From positions 806,001 to 870,000 of the forward strand of contig NZ_AP024871.1 in NCBI RefSeq assembly GCF_024346875.1: a stretch of 64,000 nucleotides of DNA, given 5' to 3'. Shown here in pieces: positions 18,468 to 27,668 of the stretch; the stretch's first letter is position 1; the number at the start of each line of letters is the position of its first letter. The DNA comes from Vibrio gallicus. Lineage in GTDB: Bacteria; Pseudomonadota; Gammaproteobacteria; Enterobacterales; Vibrionaceae. A program made the translations under genes and the position numbers. The notes below the pieces were generated by a model. That model worked only from the letters and a program-made list of their open reading frames with translations. It was not told the DNA's origin and did no database searches.

Positions 18468-19532
18468 CTAGCTTAGTAGTTGTTGCAAGTGGTTACGACT
18501 CTCACTGATATCACCTATGGTTTCGCTCACCCATTGCGGGTTGTAATAGGTATCGAGATAACGCTCGCCACTGTCACACAACAGGGTAACGATAGAGCCT
18601 TTTTCTCCGCGCTCAACCATCTGTTTGGCTAACATAAATACCCCATAAAGATTGGTGCCAGTTGAAGGCCCAACCCGACGACCGAGGTGCTGATGTAGCC
18701 ATTGCATAGTCACAATTGAGTGAGCATCAGCAACCTTAATCATGTCATCCACTACGCCAGGAATAAAACTTGGTTCAACTCTAGGTCTCCCAATGCCTTC
18801 AATATGGCTGCCTCTATTTAGGGTGATATTTGCGTCACCGCTTTGATAGTAATCGAAGAAAACCGAATGCTCAGGATCAACCACACACAGCTTGGTGGAA
18901 TACTGTTGATAGCGAATAAATCGCCCAATGGTTGCTGATGTGCCACCTGTACCGGGGCTCATTACAATCCAGCTCGGGATAGGGTGACACTCAAGCTTCA
19001 TCTGATCGAATATCGAATTGGCAATATTATTGTTTCCACGCCAATCGGTAGCGCGCTCAGCATAGGTAAACTGGTCCATATAGTGGCCGTTTAACTCCTT
19101 GGCAAGGCGGTGTGACTCGGCATAAATTTGGTCTGAGCGATCAACAAGGTGTGCTTTACCACCGTAAAATTCGATCTGTTGGATCTTACTCTTAGCAGTG
19201 CTTTTGGGCATTACCGCAATAAAGGGTAGCCCGAGTAGGCGCGCAAAGTAGGCCTCAGATACCGCAGTACTGCCCGATGATGATTCAATAACTGGGGTAT
19301 TTTCACCAATCCAACCATTACACAAGGCATAGAGAAACAAAGAACGCGCTAAGCGATGCTTAAGGGAGCCTGTTGGGTGAGTGCTCTCATCTTTAAGATA
19401 GATATCTACGCCGTCAAAGGCGTGGTTATCTAACTTAATTAAGTGGGTGTCGGCACTGCGTTGGTAATCAGATTCAATGATCTGTACCGCGCGGTTGATC
19501 CATGAAAGGTCGCAATGTTGATGAGAGCTCAT
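18468..19532 (-). CDS. PLP-dependent cysteine synthase-like enzyme, probable cysteine desulfhydrase
   Basis: Fold-type II PLP enzyme of 354 residues. The PLP Lys is in the TGSLKHR segment near residue 58, [14 protein letters not shown] binds the cofactor phosphate, [14 protein letters not shown] is the Gly-rich loop and [10 protein letters not shown] lies in the C-terminal part. It resembles O-acetylserine sulfhydrylase homologues without a biosynthetic setting. It is divergent from a close DecR homologue, the regulator of cysteine detoxification, so cysteine breakdown to pyruvate, ammonia and sulfide is the best guess. The substrate is inferred. Confidence 0.8.
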   Translation of the reverse strand: MSSHQHCDLSWINRAVQIIESDYQRSADTHLIKLDNHAFDGVDIYLKDESTHPTGSLKHRLARSLFLYALCNGWIGENTPVIESSSGSTAVSEAYFARLLGLPFIAVMPKSTAKSKIQQIEFYGGKAHLVDRSDQIYAESHRLAKELNGHYMDQFTYAERATDWRGNNNIANSIFDQMKLECHPIPSWIVMSPGTGGTSATIGRFIRYQQYSTKLCVVDPEHSVFFDYYQSGDANITLNRGSHIEGIGRPRVEPSFIPGVVDDMIKVADAHSIVTMQWLHQHLGRRVGPSTGTNLYGVFMLAKQMVERGEKGSIVTLLCDSGERYLDTYYNPQWVSETIGDISESRNHLQQLLS

Positions 19533-19648
19533 AGGGAATCCCTTATTATTGTGTATAAGGTTAATTTACCCATTTAATGGGAGAAAAACTTAATGAATTT
19601 TCTGCTAATATGCCATATATAGAGAAAAGTTTTCTACAAAGTGGTTTT

Positions 19649-20122
19649 ATGATGACAAAGTTGGATGCAATAGATAAACACCTTCTTACCCTGCTGCAGC
19701 AAGATGCTACCTTGTCGCTGGCTGAATTAGCAGAATCGGTAAACCTGACCACAACACCATGTTGGAAGCGCTTAAAGCGTATGGAGCAAGAAGGGGTAAT
19801 AAATAAGCGAGTGGCGCTGTTAAACCCTGAATCGCTAGGCCTGAACTTCACCGCATTCGTATTGATAAAAACCTCGGATCATTCTCATGAGTGGTATCAA
19901 CACTTTGCCAAAACCGTATCGGAGTTTGAGCAGGTGATGGAGTTTTATCGTATGGCGGGTGAGTATGATTATATGCTGAGGGTGCTAGTTAGCGATATGC
20001 AAAGCTTTGATGGGTTCTATAAAGAGTTAGTGAACTCGATTTCTGGGATCTCTAATGTGACTTCTACATTTGCCATGGAATCGATCAAGTATACGACGGA
20101 ATTACCGCTGACTGCGCTGTAG
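19649..20122 (+). CDS. decR: Lrp/AsnC-family regulator, DecR-like
   Basis: 157-residue Lrp-type regulator: an N-terminal HTH with [14 protein letters not shown], then a RAM domain ending [12 protein letters not shown]. It aligns along its whole length with E. coli DecR (YbaO), which activates cysteine desulfidase genes in response to cysteine. Starts at 19649 or 19652 (ATGATG) are both possible; the longer frame from 19577 has no family match. The shared divergent promoter region (19533-19648) likely holds its site. Confidence 0.88.
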   Translation: MMTKLDAIDKHLLTLLQQDATLSLAELAESVNLTTTPCWKRLKRMEQEGVINKRVALLNPESLGLNFTAFVLIKTSDHSHEWYQHFAKTVSEFEQVMEFYRMAGEYDYMLRVLVSDMQSFDGFYKELVNSISGISNVTSTFAMESIKYTTELPLTAL

Positions 20123-20132
20123 AAAAAAGAGC

Positions 20133-20157
20133 TAGAGCCGAATCGGTATCGGCTCTA
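20133..20157. terminator. Bidirectional terminator between decR and putP
   Basis: TAGAGCCGA/TCGGCTCTA nine-pair stem with a seven-base loop; an A-rich run lies left of it, giving T residues on the minus strand for putP. Confidence 0.75.
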
Positions 20158-20171
20158 ACTCTTCCCTATTA

Positions 20172-21605
20172 TTAGAAGTTAAGTTTTTGTAAGGTAGCCT
20201 GTGAAGGCGCCTTAGTCACTTTACTGACTACGACAATTGAGATAAACGCCAAGATAAACGCTGGCATTAGCTCATAGAAGTATTCACCTTCAATAGAGAC
20301 GTAGTTCTTAACCACAAAGATGGTAACTGCACCCACAATCATACCGGCAATAGCGCCAGCCTTGGTGGTGCCTTTCCAGCATAGTGCTAGAATCATCAGT
20401 GGACCAAACGCTGCCCCAAAGCCGCCCCATGCATAGCCAACCATAGCCAGAATAGAGCCGCTGTCATTGCTAGCGATAACAAGAGCTAATATTGCAAAAG
20501 CAACCACGCCACCACGGCTAATCCATGCTTTCTTCTTCTCATCAAGCTTGCTGAAAATCGAGAGATCTTCGGTAAGGGAAGAGGTAAGAACCAGTAGCTG
20601 AGAATCGGCTGTTGACATGACAGCAGCCAATACAGCAGCAAGAATGAACCCAGCAAATACAGGGTGGAATAGCACCTCTGTTAACGCAAGGAAGATGCGC
20701 TCTGGGTTACCACCTTCACCTGATACACTGCTAAGCGGGTGAATAGCGTCGTAACCGATACCGATAAGGGCGATAGCAATTGAGATAACCAGTGACAATA
20801 CCATCCAAGTAATACCAACGCGTCGCGCTTTAGGGATACTTTTTACACTATCGATACCGATAAAGCGCGCTAGAATATGTGGCTGACCAAAGTAGCCCAA
20901 ACCCCAAGCCATTAATGAGGCTCCAGTGATAAAGCTGGTGGAGAACTTAAACGCCTCAGGTTTGACTTCACTGATCACTACATCAGCACCTGAAATAGCG
21001 GTATAGCCAAGGATCAAACAAGCGGTGAGCGCCGCCAGCATTAGAATACCTTGAATTAGGTCAGTCCAACATACTGCTAAATATCCGCCGAGGAAGGTAT
21101 AAGAGACCACCACAAATGCGGTTACATAGAGTGCCACTTCTTCGGAAACACCAAAGCTGTGGGCAAATAATAGCGTGCCGCCCTTCAAGCCAGATGCAAC
21201 ATATAGGGTAAAGAAGAACAGGATAACCAGGGTAGAAACCGTCTTGATTACGCCTGAATTATCTTCAAAACGCTTAGCGAGAAAGCTTGGTATGGTTACG
21301 GTACTTGTTACCTCGGTTGCGATGCGTAAGCGAGGTGCAACAATCAACCAGTTTAGATAAGCACCTAAGGTGAGACCTGCGGCAATCCATACCCCTTCAA
21401 CCAGACCACTGGCAAAAACGGCACCGGGTAGGCCAAGCAATAGCCAACCACTCATATCGGATGCACCTGCACTGATAGCCGAAGTAACAGGGCCTAATGA
21501 GCGTCCACCAATAATAAAGTCTTGGTTGTTGTGGGTTTTACGCATTGAGTAGTAGCCAATCCCGAGCATGAGAGCAAGGTAGAGGCCAAATTGTAAATAG
21601 ATCAT
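20172..21605 (-). CDS. putP: Sodium/proline symporter PutP
   Basis: Sodium:solute symporter of 477 residues with about 13 membrane helices. The PutP pattern is clear: GGRSLGP near 34-40, the AGASDMSGWLLLGLPGA sodium-site segment near 47-63, and ADSQLLVLTSSLTEDL in the second half. It is some 25 residues shorter than E. coli PutP, mostly at the termini. putA is not adjacent here. Confidence 0.92.
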   Translation of the reverse strand: MIYLQFGLYLALMLGIGYYSMRKTHNNQDFIIGGRSLGPVTSAISAGASDMSGWLLLGLPGAVFASGLVEGVWIAAGLTLGAYLNWLIVAPRLRIATEVTSTVTIPSFLAKRFEDNSGVIKTVSTLVILFFFTLYVASGLKGGTLLFAHSFGVSEEVALYVTAFVVVSYTFLGGYLAVCWTDLIQGILMLAALTACLILGYTAISGADVVISEVKPEAFKFSTSFITGASLMAWGLGYFGQPHILARFIGIDSVKSIPKARRVGITWMVLSLVISIAIALIGIGYDAIHPLSSVSGEGGNPERIFLALTEVLFHPVFAGFILAAVLAAVMSTADSQLLVLTSSLTEDLSIFSKLDEKKKAWISRGGVVAFAILALVIASNDSGSILAMVGYAWGGFGAAFGPLMILALCWKGTTKAGAIAGMIVGAVTIFVVKNYVSIEGEYFYELMPAFILAFISIVVVSKVTKAPSQATLQKLNF

Positions 21606-21771
21606 ATACTGCCTTTAAAATCCGTTAGCAAAAGTCCAAGCGACTCCAATCGCCTATGGCACATTATCACTTTCTATTAAAACAGCAACTACACCAGAGC
21701 TTCAATATGAGCTTGGTTGCATTTTGGTTTAAATGGGGACGTATTTATTGGAGGTAGAGAGAGGGAATTGC

Positions 21772-21801
21772 AATGCTACTGGTATAGGCACCAGTAGCAT
21801 T
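21772..21801. terminator. Perfect 12-pair hairpin downstream of tesB
   Basis: AATGCTACTGGT/ACCAGTAGCATT with a six-base loop. It follows tesB on the minus strand but lacks a long T run, so it may act as a message stabiliser or weak terminator. Confidence 0.6.
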
Positions 21802-21818
21802 AGTTGTAATTGAGTATA

Positions 21819-22676
21819 TTATTTAAAGCGCATTACGCCTTCTTGAACCGCGCTTGCTACCAATTGCCCATCTTGGCTATAGATCTCGCCGCGAACAAGA
21901 CCGCGCGAGTTACTGGCTGTTGGGCTTTCGATGGCGTATAGCAACCATTCATCCATCTTAAATGGTCGATGGAACCACATCGAGTGGTCGATAGTAGCAA
22001 CTTGGAATTTAGGCGTGAATAGGCTTACTTCGTGCGGATGCAAAGCAGTAACCAAAAAACCCCAATCCGATGCGTAAGCAAGCAGGTATTGGTGAATCAA
22101 TTGATTGCTTGGCAGATCGCCATTTGCTTTAACCCATAAATATTGAGTTGGTTGCTCTTTTTGAGGCTTAAGAGGGTTAACAACCGTAACCGGGCGAACC
22201 TCAATGGCTTTCTCGCCGCAGAATATTTTACGCATGGCTTCTGGCAGAAGATGCGCAATCTGTGCAACGAGTTCAGACTCTGAAGCATAGTGCTCAGGGC
22301 CCTTAATCTCGGGCATGGTATTTTGGTGCTCGAACCCTGGCTGTTCGTTGTTATACGACGCAGTAAGATAAAAAATAGGGCGTCCATTTTGAATCGCTTT
22401 CACTCGGCGGGTACTAAAGCTTCGGCCGTCACGCAGGTTCTCAACATCGTAAATAATAGGCTTAGTAGGGTCGCCTCGATGAAGAAAATAGCTATGAAAG
22501 GAGTGAACGCTGCGATCATTGTCAACGGTATACCTTGCCGCAGATAAGGATTGTCCAATAACCTGACCACCGTATACCTGTGGTAATCCTAGATGTTCGC
22601 TCTCGCCACGAAATAGACCTTGCTCTAATTGCTCTAGTTGAAGAAGAGCTAGTAGTTGATTTAGTGGTGTACTCAT
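21819..22676 (-). CDS. tesB: Acyl-CoA thioesterase II TesB
   Basis: Double-hotdog thioesterase of 285 residues, the E. coli length. Seen are the VYGGQVIGQSL motif near 34-44, HSFHSYFLHRGD, and in the second half the DHSMWFHRPF segment with the catalytic Asp, plus SRGLVRGEIY. A strong AGGAGG precedes ATG 22676. It hydrolyses acyl-CoAs in the cytoplasm. It is divergent from ybaY, as in E. coli. Confidence 0.94.
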   Translation of the reverse strand: MSTPLNQLLALLQLEQLEQGLFRGESEHLGLPQVYGGQVIGQSLSAARYTVDNDRSVHSFHSYFLHRGDPTKPIIYDVENLRDGRSFSTRRVKAIQNGRPIFYLTASYNNEQPGFEHQNTMPEIKGPEHYASESELVAQIAHLLPEAMRKIFCGEKAIEVRPVTVVNPLKPQKEQPTQYLWVKANGDLPSNQLIHQYLLAYASDWGFLVTALHPHEVSLFTPKFQVATIDHSMWFHRPFKMDEWLLYAIESPTASNSRGLVRGEIYSQDGQLVASAVQEGVMRFK

Positions 22677-22840
22677 CCGACCTCCTAATAATTTATAGAA
22701 GGAAAATACCCTTTTTTTTTCATTTACTCAAGATTGAAACCTAAGCTTACTGTAGCCTTGGCTAAATAATTGGTTCAGTATACGTGGACTTACAAGCCCT
22801 TGATTCAAGGTGCGATTCATTTAATTAGTTGGAGACTATG

Positions 22841-23335
22841 ATGAAAAAATTGCTTTTAATCGCTGTATTTGGTGCGCTAATGACCGGTTGTGTAACGGAG
22901 CCGGCACAGAAGCAGGAGCAGCCAGCAGCGGCGCAACAATCAACAGCAACTAAGCAACCAGTCTCAAATTCAGAGTTGACTAAAACCGCTAAGCAGGCAG
23001 ATAAGATAGATGTAACCGGCAACCTTTCGTATCGTGAGCGTATCGCGCTACCTGACAATGCGGTGATTAAGGTTACCCTTGAAGACGTATCTTTGGCAGA
23101 TGCCAAAGCGATTGTTATTGATACCCAAACCTACAAAGCAAACGGTAAACAAGTACCATTACCTTTCAAGGTGAGCTATCAAGAATCTAAGATAAACCCG
23201 CAGCATATCTATAACGTGAGAGCGCAGATCTTTATTGGAAAAAAATTGGCCTTTACAACCGATACAGCCGTTCACGTAATTACCGACTTCGAACAAACCC
23301 ATCAGACTGACCTTCAACTGCGAAGCGCGCGATAA
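22841..23335 (+). CDS. ybaY: YbaY-family lipoprotein
   Basis: 164-residue lipoprotein: signal peptide with the lipobox LMTGC near residue 16, a Gln/Ala-rich linker (about 17-45), then one YbaY/YscW-type beta domain (IALPDNAVIKVTLEDVSLAD onward). ATG 22841 has GGAG six bases upstream; ATG 22838 is too close. The setting tesB-ybaY-atl-ffs matches E. coli. Function unknown beyond envelope location. Confidence 0.88.
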   Translation: MKKLLLIAVFGALMTGCVTEPAQKQEQPAAAQQSTATKQPVSNSELTKTAKQADKIDVTGNLSYRERIALPDNAVIKVTLEDVSLADAKAIVIDTQTYKANGKQVPLPFKVSYQESKINPQHIYNVRAQIFIGKKLAFTTDTAVHVITDFEQTHQTDLQLRSAR

Positions 23336-23346
23336 TCCCTAACATT

Positions 23347-23376
23347 GGCACCTATCCTAATCTGTGATTAGGTGCC
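23347..23376. terminator. Hairpin between ybaY and atl
   Basis: GGCACCTA/TAGGTGCC with an alternative inner pairing CTAATC/GATTAG, between convergent genes. No strong T run. Confidence 0.55.
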
Positions 23377-23409
23377 TAACTTACCCAAAACAAAAATATT
23401 GCGTTTTAA

Positions 23410-23712
23410 CTAAGGTTGCCAGCGAAGTTGGCGCAACTTAACTTTTCCCGCACTATTAAACTCAACCCCTTCCTCAATAAGCCGTGATTTCTGGCGTTGT
23501 AACGATTCACCCTTCAAAGATATTTCACCTTTACTATTTATGACTCTATGCCATGGCAGGGATGTGTCTTCAGGTAAGTTACTTAAAATATGGCCTACCT
23601 GCCTCGCATAGCCCGGATAGCCCGAAAACTTAGCTATATCGCCATAGGTGCTTACCATACCTAGCGGGATTTGATGAACAATTGCAAAGACATTGAGCTT
23701 AAAATGATGCAT
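23410..23712 (-). CDS. atl: Alkyltransferase-like protein Atl (YbaZ/MGMT family)
   Basis: 100 residues with the MGMT DNA-binding domain: VSTYGDIAKFSGYP and the active-site equivalent PWHRVINSKG, in which the acceptor Cys is replaced by Trp, the hallmark of Atl. Atl binds O6-alkylguanine without repairing it and hands the lesion to nucleotide excision repair. ATG 23712 is chosen; the frame is open upstream without homology. Confidence 0.92.
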   Translation of the reverse strand: MHHFKLNVFAIVHQIPLGMVSTYGDIAKFSGYPGYARQVGHILSNLPEDTSLPWHRVINSKGEISLKGESLQRQKSRLIEEGVEFNSAGKVKLRQLRWQP

Positions 23713-23771
23713 AATTGTTAATGCTGTTACAAAAAAAGGGAAGTTCAACAGTAAATCGCAGGGAGGCGAGC

Positions 23772-24506
23772 ATGGTATTTTCATCAATTCAGTTTCTAGT
23801 TACCACATTATTAGCCATAGTTTGTGCGCAGTCTATCGACATTACGCAGGGAAATGTACCTGTGTTGGCATTGGCTATTCCAGCACTATGGATGCTTTCG
23901 CGCTCTCGTGCTTCAGGCATGTTTTTATTGATTGGCTTGTGCATGTATGGGCTGACACTACCACACCAAGCAACCGCTCTGTCTATTTCAATGTGGATTA
24001 TCTTTCCAGTGTTAATGGTGGCCTTTTCGCGTCGTTCAAATACTGTGGTGCGTTTATGTGTGTTTGGCTTTTTTATGTTTATGCAGTCAGGCATTCTCTA
24101 CAGCCAAGCAAAGGGTGTTTTACCCGGTGAGGCTATCTATACCTTATTACAGATAGTCAGTATTTCGATGATTTGGTTAGCGGCGGTATCTTGGAAAACA
24201 TCACCAAAGCACAGCTGGTGGGCACTATTTTTAACCATACCCTTGCTACTTGCCGGTATGGCACACGCCGCATTAATCTCGTTAACCATAGTTGCAATCA
24301 TGGCCTCCCTTGAGAATATGGTGCAACAACGCTCCAGTTGGTTGAAATTGCAATGTTGGACACTACCAACCGCCGCATTTGTTTCGCTGGTCGCAATGCC
24401 AAGTGGACAAGTACAGAGCATTATCTTGTTGGTTTGGCTTCTGATTTTGGCTTCAATCTGGATGGCAGACTACATATTGCGAGTAAATGAAGAGCTGGGC
24501 GAGTAA
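23772..24506 (+). CDS. Unrecognised inner-membrane protein
   Basis: 244 residues, almost entirely hydrophobic, with about seven to eight membrane segments and few charges (RSRASG and SRRSN loops near 38-43 and 87-91). Start ATG 23772 has GGGAGG at 23761-23766; an upstream in-frame start would run into the atl promoter. Divergent from atl and just ahead of ffs. No family recognised; no catalytic motif seen. Confidence 0.75.
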   Translation: MVFSSIQFLVTTLLAIVCAQSIDITQGNVPVLALAIPALWMLSRSRASGMFLLIGLCMYGLTLPHQATALSISMWIIFPVLMVAFSRRSNTVVRLCVFGFFMFMQSGILYSQAKGVLPGEAIYTLLQIVSISMIWLAAVSWKTSPKHSWWALFLTIPLLLAGMAHAALISLTIVAIMASLENMVQQRSSWLKLQCWTLPTAAFVSLVAMPSGQVQSIILLVWLLILASIWMADYILRVNEELGE

Positions 24507-24614
24507 AATTTCGACGGTTGGCATTAAAGCGGTAAAAACTGCTTGTATAACGCCAGCGGATACTCGATAATTCCTGCACTTCTTTAGGAACATAAAATCT
24601 TAAAGATGATCTAT

Positions 24615-24718
24615 GGGGGTTGGTCCTCCCGCAACAATAGTTCGTGAACTCGGTCAGATCCGGAAGGAAGCAGCCGCAGCGAATGACTTGTGTGCCGGGA
24701 TGTGGCTGGCCCCCACCC
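24615..24718 (+). ncRNA. ffs: 4.5S signal recognition particle RNA
   Basis: About 104 nt. The conserved SRP domain (GGTCAGATCCGGAAGGAAGC followed by AGCC and the matching strand GTGCCGGGATGTGGCTGGC) and the closing GGGGG/CCCCC helix match E. coli 4.5S RNA closely. A candidate promoter is TTGTAT (24543-24548), 17-base spacer, GATAAT (24566-24571). It pairs with Ffh for co-translational targeting. Confidence 0.96.
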
Positions 24719-24834
24719 AATTCTGCCTCAGAAAACTTCAACGTATCCCATTTTCAAATCATTCAATATTAAAAATATTGTTACTTTGCTATTCGTGCAA
24801 CTGCCTCCATTTATTATGTAACTCGTGGACACTA

Positions 24835-24932
24835 AACACGCCTAATGATTAAAATGTACGCTCGAGGCTGCATATCATATGAGCCGCAGTCAACGTTAGA
24901 GAAAGTGAACTACTCAGCGACAGCATAGCTGA
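24835..24932 (-). ncRNA. Candidate omega RNA / right end of the tnpB element
   Basis: On the minus strand, directly after the tnpB stop, a hairpin pairs CTCAG with CTGAG around an inner CAGC...GCTG, and a second folds GGCT...AGCC around CATATGATATG. TnpB elements carry the guide RNA here, at the 3' end of the gene. The folds are seen; that they form an omega RNA is inferred. The element boundary, perhaps near 24840, is not fixed. Confidence 0.35.
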
Positions 24933-25920
24933 TCACTGAGCTTCTAAGGCAGTTAAGCAAACTGCCTTTTCTGTTTCCTCAGCTCCCAAAGACAACTTTG
25001 CCAATGCAAAGACTTTCGTTTTAACGCCTGATTTCTGCTGAGTGCTGGTTGATCTAGTCAACCTGACGACAGTTCCATTCGCCATTAAATCAGATTCACC
25101 TATCCGTTGTACTGCTATTGCAGAGGAATAGTCTCGATCACTAAAAGTGCCGCAACTAATGCAGGTGAAATGTCTGTCTTTCAACGTCAATCTATTATGT
25201 TGACCGCAGTGTGAGCACACACCCGTTGTGCGTTCAAACCGACCAATCTCATGATGTATACCACCTCTCAGCTCAATTTTGTATTTCGCTAAGTCAGATA
25301 TAAGCCCCATGATGTTGTCAGCAATCATCCTGCCGTTGAATTTTTGCATACCCGCCACATTTAGGTCTTCAAACACTACAATATCGCTTTCGTTGGCTAT
25401 CCGATGAGCGGTTTTATGTGCGAAGTCCATTCGTTTTCTAGCGATTGAACCGTGAAGATTATTTAGACGGGATTTTGTTTTCTTCCAGCGAGCAGAACCT
25501 TTCTTTTTTCTAGAAAGCTGTCGCTGTAATCTAGTTAGTTTCTGCTTTGCTTGTTTTAAGTATTTCGGGTTATCAACCGTTAAACCATTAGATCCGACAA
25601 CGGTTTGCTTTGAGTTGATGTCGTATCCCGCAATGCTTTTTAGTACCTTCTTCGCTTCGTCACACACCACTTCTTGTGTGAGGCTAACCTCCCACTTCCC
25701 GTGTCGGTATTGGACTGTCGCTGTTTTAATTGAGCTAACTAACTTACGGTGCAAGACAATAGGAACAGCCCCAACTTTTGGCAAAGTAATAGTGCCGTTC
25801 TCAACTCTAATGCAGTTGTTATTATTTACTGAGCGGTAGCTATCATTGTGTTGCTTCTTAACTCGATAGCTAACCTTAAACTTTGGGAAGTGTTGGTGGG
25901 ACTTCTTTGATGTTCCATTG
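24933..25920 (-). pseudogene. tnpB: 5'-truncated TnpB (IS200/IS605 OrfB, RNA-guided nuclease)
   Basis: About 328 residues of TnpB remain: a FPKFK-type segment, the RuvC Asp in IAGYDIN, Glu in VVFEDLNVAGM, a CX2C...CX2C zinc finger (CSHCG, CISCG) and the final DRDYSS. So the nuclease triad is intact, but the N-terminal wedge part (roughly 80-100 residues) is missing. The open frame continues to 26069 only because it runs antisense through the DUF1214 gene. No tnpA is nearby. Likely inactive in mobility; nuclease function unlikely but untested. Confidence 0.85.
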
Positions 25921-26457
25921 TTTACCGCTGAACAAGTGAATAAAGCATCATTTGAGAAAGTAGAGAACGAGCTAAAATCACAGATGCCAACCATCTTGAA
26001 ACGTGATGGCAGCCAAGCACTAACGGGCATGTTTACCGACCCTAATGATGAGTCAAAAGAGCTGTTCACCGAAGAAAAATACGCGGTAGGTGCGGCAATT
26101 GGTTGGGGCGGTGCTCAGATGAAAGACAACATCTATGAAGTATCAGGAAACTACCCAGCGAATCAATGTCACCAAGCAACCTTTGAAGACCCTAAGAACC
26201 AAGCGTTCTGGTCTATCACTGTATACGATAAAGCCGGGTTCATGTTTAATGATGTGGCAAACCTAAGCTCGAACACAGCAACGCCAAATGCCGATGGTTC
26301 ATACACAATTAGTTTTGGCTGTGGTGACGACGCACCAAACAACATCAAAACTGCCAATGATTCGGGAGTGTTTAATCTAGGTATTCGCCATTACATGCCT
26401 AGCCAAAAAGTTAAAGATGGCTACCGCATCTTGCCAACCGTTAAGGCTGTAAAGTAA
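25918..26457 (+). pseudogene. 3' fragment of a DUF1254/DUF1214 gene
   Basis: 180 residues match the C-terminal DUF1214 domain: FWSITVYDKAGFMF, ADGSYTISFGC, FNLGIRHYMPS, and DGYRILPTVKAVK at the end. The N-terminal DUF1254 domain and signal peptide are absent: left of 25918 is the truncated tnpB, and beyond that ffs. The frame has no normal start (TTG at 25918). A terminator follows at 26482. The gene was cut at the same junction that cut tnpB. Confidence 0.8.
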
Positions 26458-26481
26458 CGGATTGACAATATAATCAATAGT

Positions 26482-26514
26482 AAGCCTCGCTCTTTAAAAG
26501 AGCGGGGCTTTTTT
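26482..26514 (+). terminator. Terminator after the DUF1214 fragment
   Basis: AAGCCTCGCTCT/AGAGCGGGGCTT stem (one G-T pair) followed by TTTTTT. Confidence 0.88.
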
Positions 26515-26628
26515 ATTGAAGATAGGAGCTAGTTTCATTCAATTCGCTCCCCATGAACAAACAAAACGCTTGTGAATGAAGTGAGCGGTTAGGGGGCAAT
26601 ATAGCGATTCTAACGTACTGAGAAATTC

Positions 26629-26967
26629 TCAATTTATTCGGGTTATAAAGGTCTGCTCGTCATCCACAAAAGCGACAAAGCCACCGTAATAGATAAATAC
26701 CCGACCACGCCCCTCAACTAGGCAAGCAAGCTGTGGGTTCAAATCTTCTTCGTTATCCTGACTTTGAAAAGTGCCGGTATCGGTGATTACGCCGCTAAGC
26801 GTAGGCAAGTAACCATAAGTCCGCTTGGCTTGATCAATCAGGCTCAATTCACTGGCGGTAGAGAAGCAAGCGGGGATAGCACCAGCGTCTTCAATAAATA
26901 GAGTTTTCAGTTCTTCAAAAGCTGTAATCACCAGCCAGTCGATGCCATTAACATGATGGATAAACAT
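26629..26967 (-). CDS. Hypothetical protein
   Basis: 112 residues, acidic, probably cytosolic, no signal or membrane segment. ATG 26967 has GAGAAA upstream. The C-terminal half (ACLVEGRGRVFIYYGGFVAFVDDEQTFITRI) reads as beta strands. No family recognised. Confidence 0.55.
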   Translation of the reverse strand: MFIHHVNGIDWLVITAFEELKTLFIEDAGAIPACFSTASELSLIDQAKRTYGYLPTLSGVITDTGTFQSQDNEEDLNPQLACLVEGRGRVFIYYGGFVAFVDDEQTFITRIN

Positions 26968-27169
26968 AGAGTTTCTCGGTAATTCTGATGCGAAGATTCT
27001 ACCACTATCAGAAACAGAACGTAGTAGAGATTTAGTTGTTAAAGGTGGTAATGCATTGCCATGTACAGATATTCGCTAGGCTAATTTGAAACGCATTTAT
27101 GCCCAGAGATAATTCACCTAGTCCAAAATTAGGACTCACTCAGGGATAGAAACTTGTTAGCTATATGTT

Positions 27170-27265
27170 GGGTGTCCATTATTTTTTCTTTTGAACACTT
27201 CGTCATCTCGGCAATCTTTTAGACCGAGGTCTGTTTGAGCACGATCTTAGTCGCAGCATCGAACT
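27170..27265. repeat. Dispersed REP-like repeat, copy 1
   Basis: Begins with GGGTGTCCATTATT (27170-27183). A 75-bp block at 27190-27265 differs from 48248-48322 at about ten positions. Inside it, CGTCATCTCGG...TTTTAGACCGAGGT (27201-27231) is a diverged palindrome A of the two large arrays. Confidence 0.75.
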
Positions 27266-27347
27266 TATTTATGCCCCATTGCGTGACAGCTTATATCTGA
27301 ATCAACCTAATGCTGTACAAATAAGCGACACCGATATACACTATCAT

Positions 27348-27363
27348 GTACTAAATTGAGTAC
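27348..27363. promoter_or_regulatory. Candidate YafN operator
   Basis: GTACT-AAATTG-AGTAC inverted repeat ending 11 bp before the yafN ATG, the usual place for antitoxin autoregulation. Confidence 0.5.
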
Positions 27364-27374
27364 TCGGGTGTGTT

Positions 27375-27668
27375 ATGAAAACAAGTACAATCTATGCTGA
27401 AAAAGCAGTGTCATCAAGCGAAGCTAGAAAGCATTTTAAAGATTGCTTATCAGGGGAGCCAGTTGTCGTTTTATCAAATAACGAGCCTGCTGGTTATATG
27501 ATGAGCGCCACTTTTTTTGAAGGACTTATGAAAGCTTTAGAAGGCAAAAATGCTGACTCTGTTTCATCATTTAGGCCAATGAGTGCTCGCTTAGAAGTCA
27601 TTGCCCATCTTAATGCTCATGCATTAACAGAGCTTGATGAGAGTATCTTGGGTGAGTTTCAAGAGTGA
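27375..27668 (+). CDS. yafN: YafN-family antitoxin
   Basis: 97-residue Phd/YefM-type antitoxin. It has the SSSEARKHF DNA-binding start, VVVLSNNEPAGYMMSATFFE in the middle, and a charged disordered tail ending EFQE that would cover the toxin. It aligns with E. coli YafN through FRP(M/S)(S/A)ARLE. The stop overlaps the toxin start (GTGA at 27665-27668). The complex probably represses its own promoter. Confidence 0.9.
   Translation: MKTSTIYAEKAVSSSEARKHFKDCLSGEPVVVLSNNEPAGYMMSATFFEGLMKALEGKNADSVSSFRPMSARLEVIAHLNAHALTELDESILGEFQE

Larger units (their letters stand above)
26968..27374. other. Intergenic region before yafNO
   Basis: No gene seen in about 400 bp. It contains the GGGTGTCCATTATT motif and the diverged palindrome described at 27170-27265, and the yafN operator at 27348-27363. 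Confidence 0.5.

Noticed and set aside
21708..21758. 16-codon frame (MSLVAFWFKWGRIYWR) upstream of the tesB terminator hairpin
   Set aside because: No convincing ribosome site, very short, no clear partner gene; left out for lack of support.
24421..24852. Open frames across the ffs region on both strands
   Set aside because: The conserved 4.5S RNA explains the sequence; the frames have no homology.
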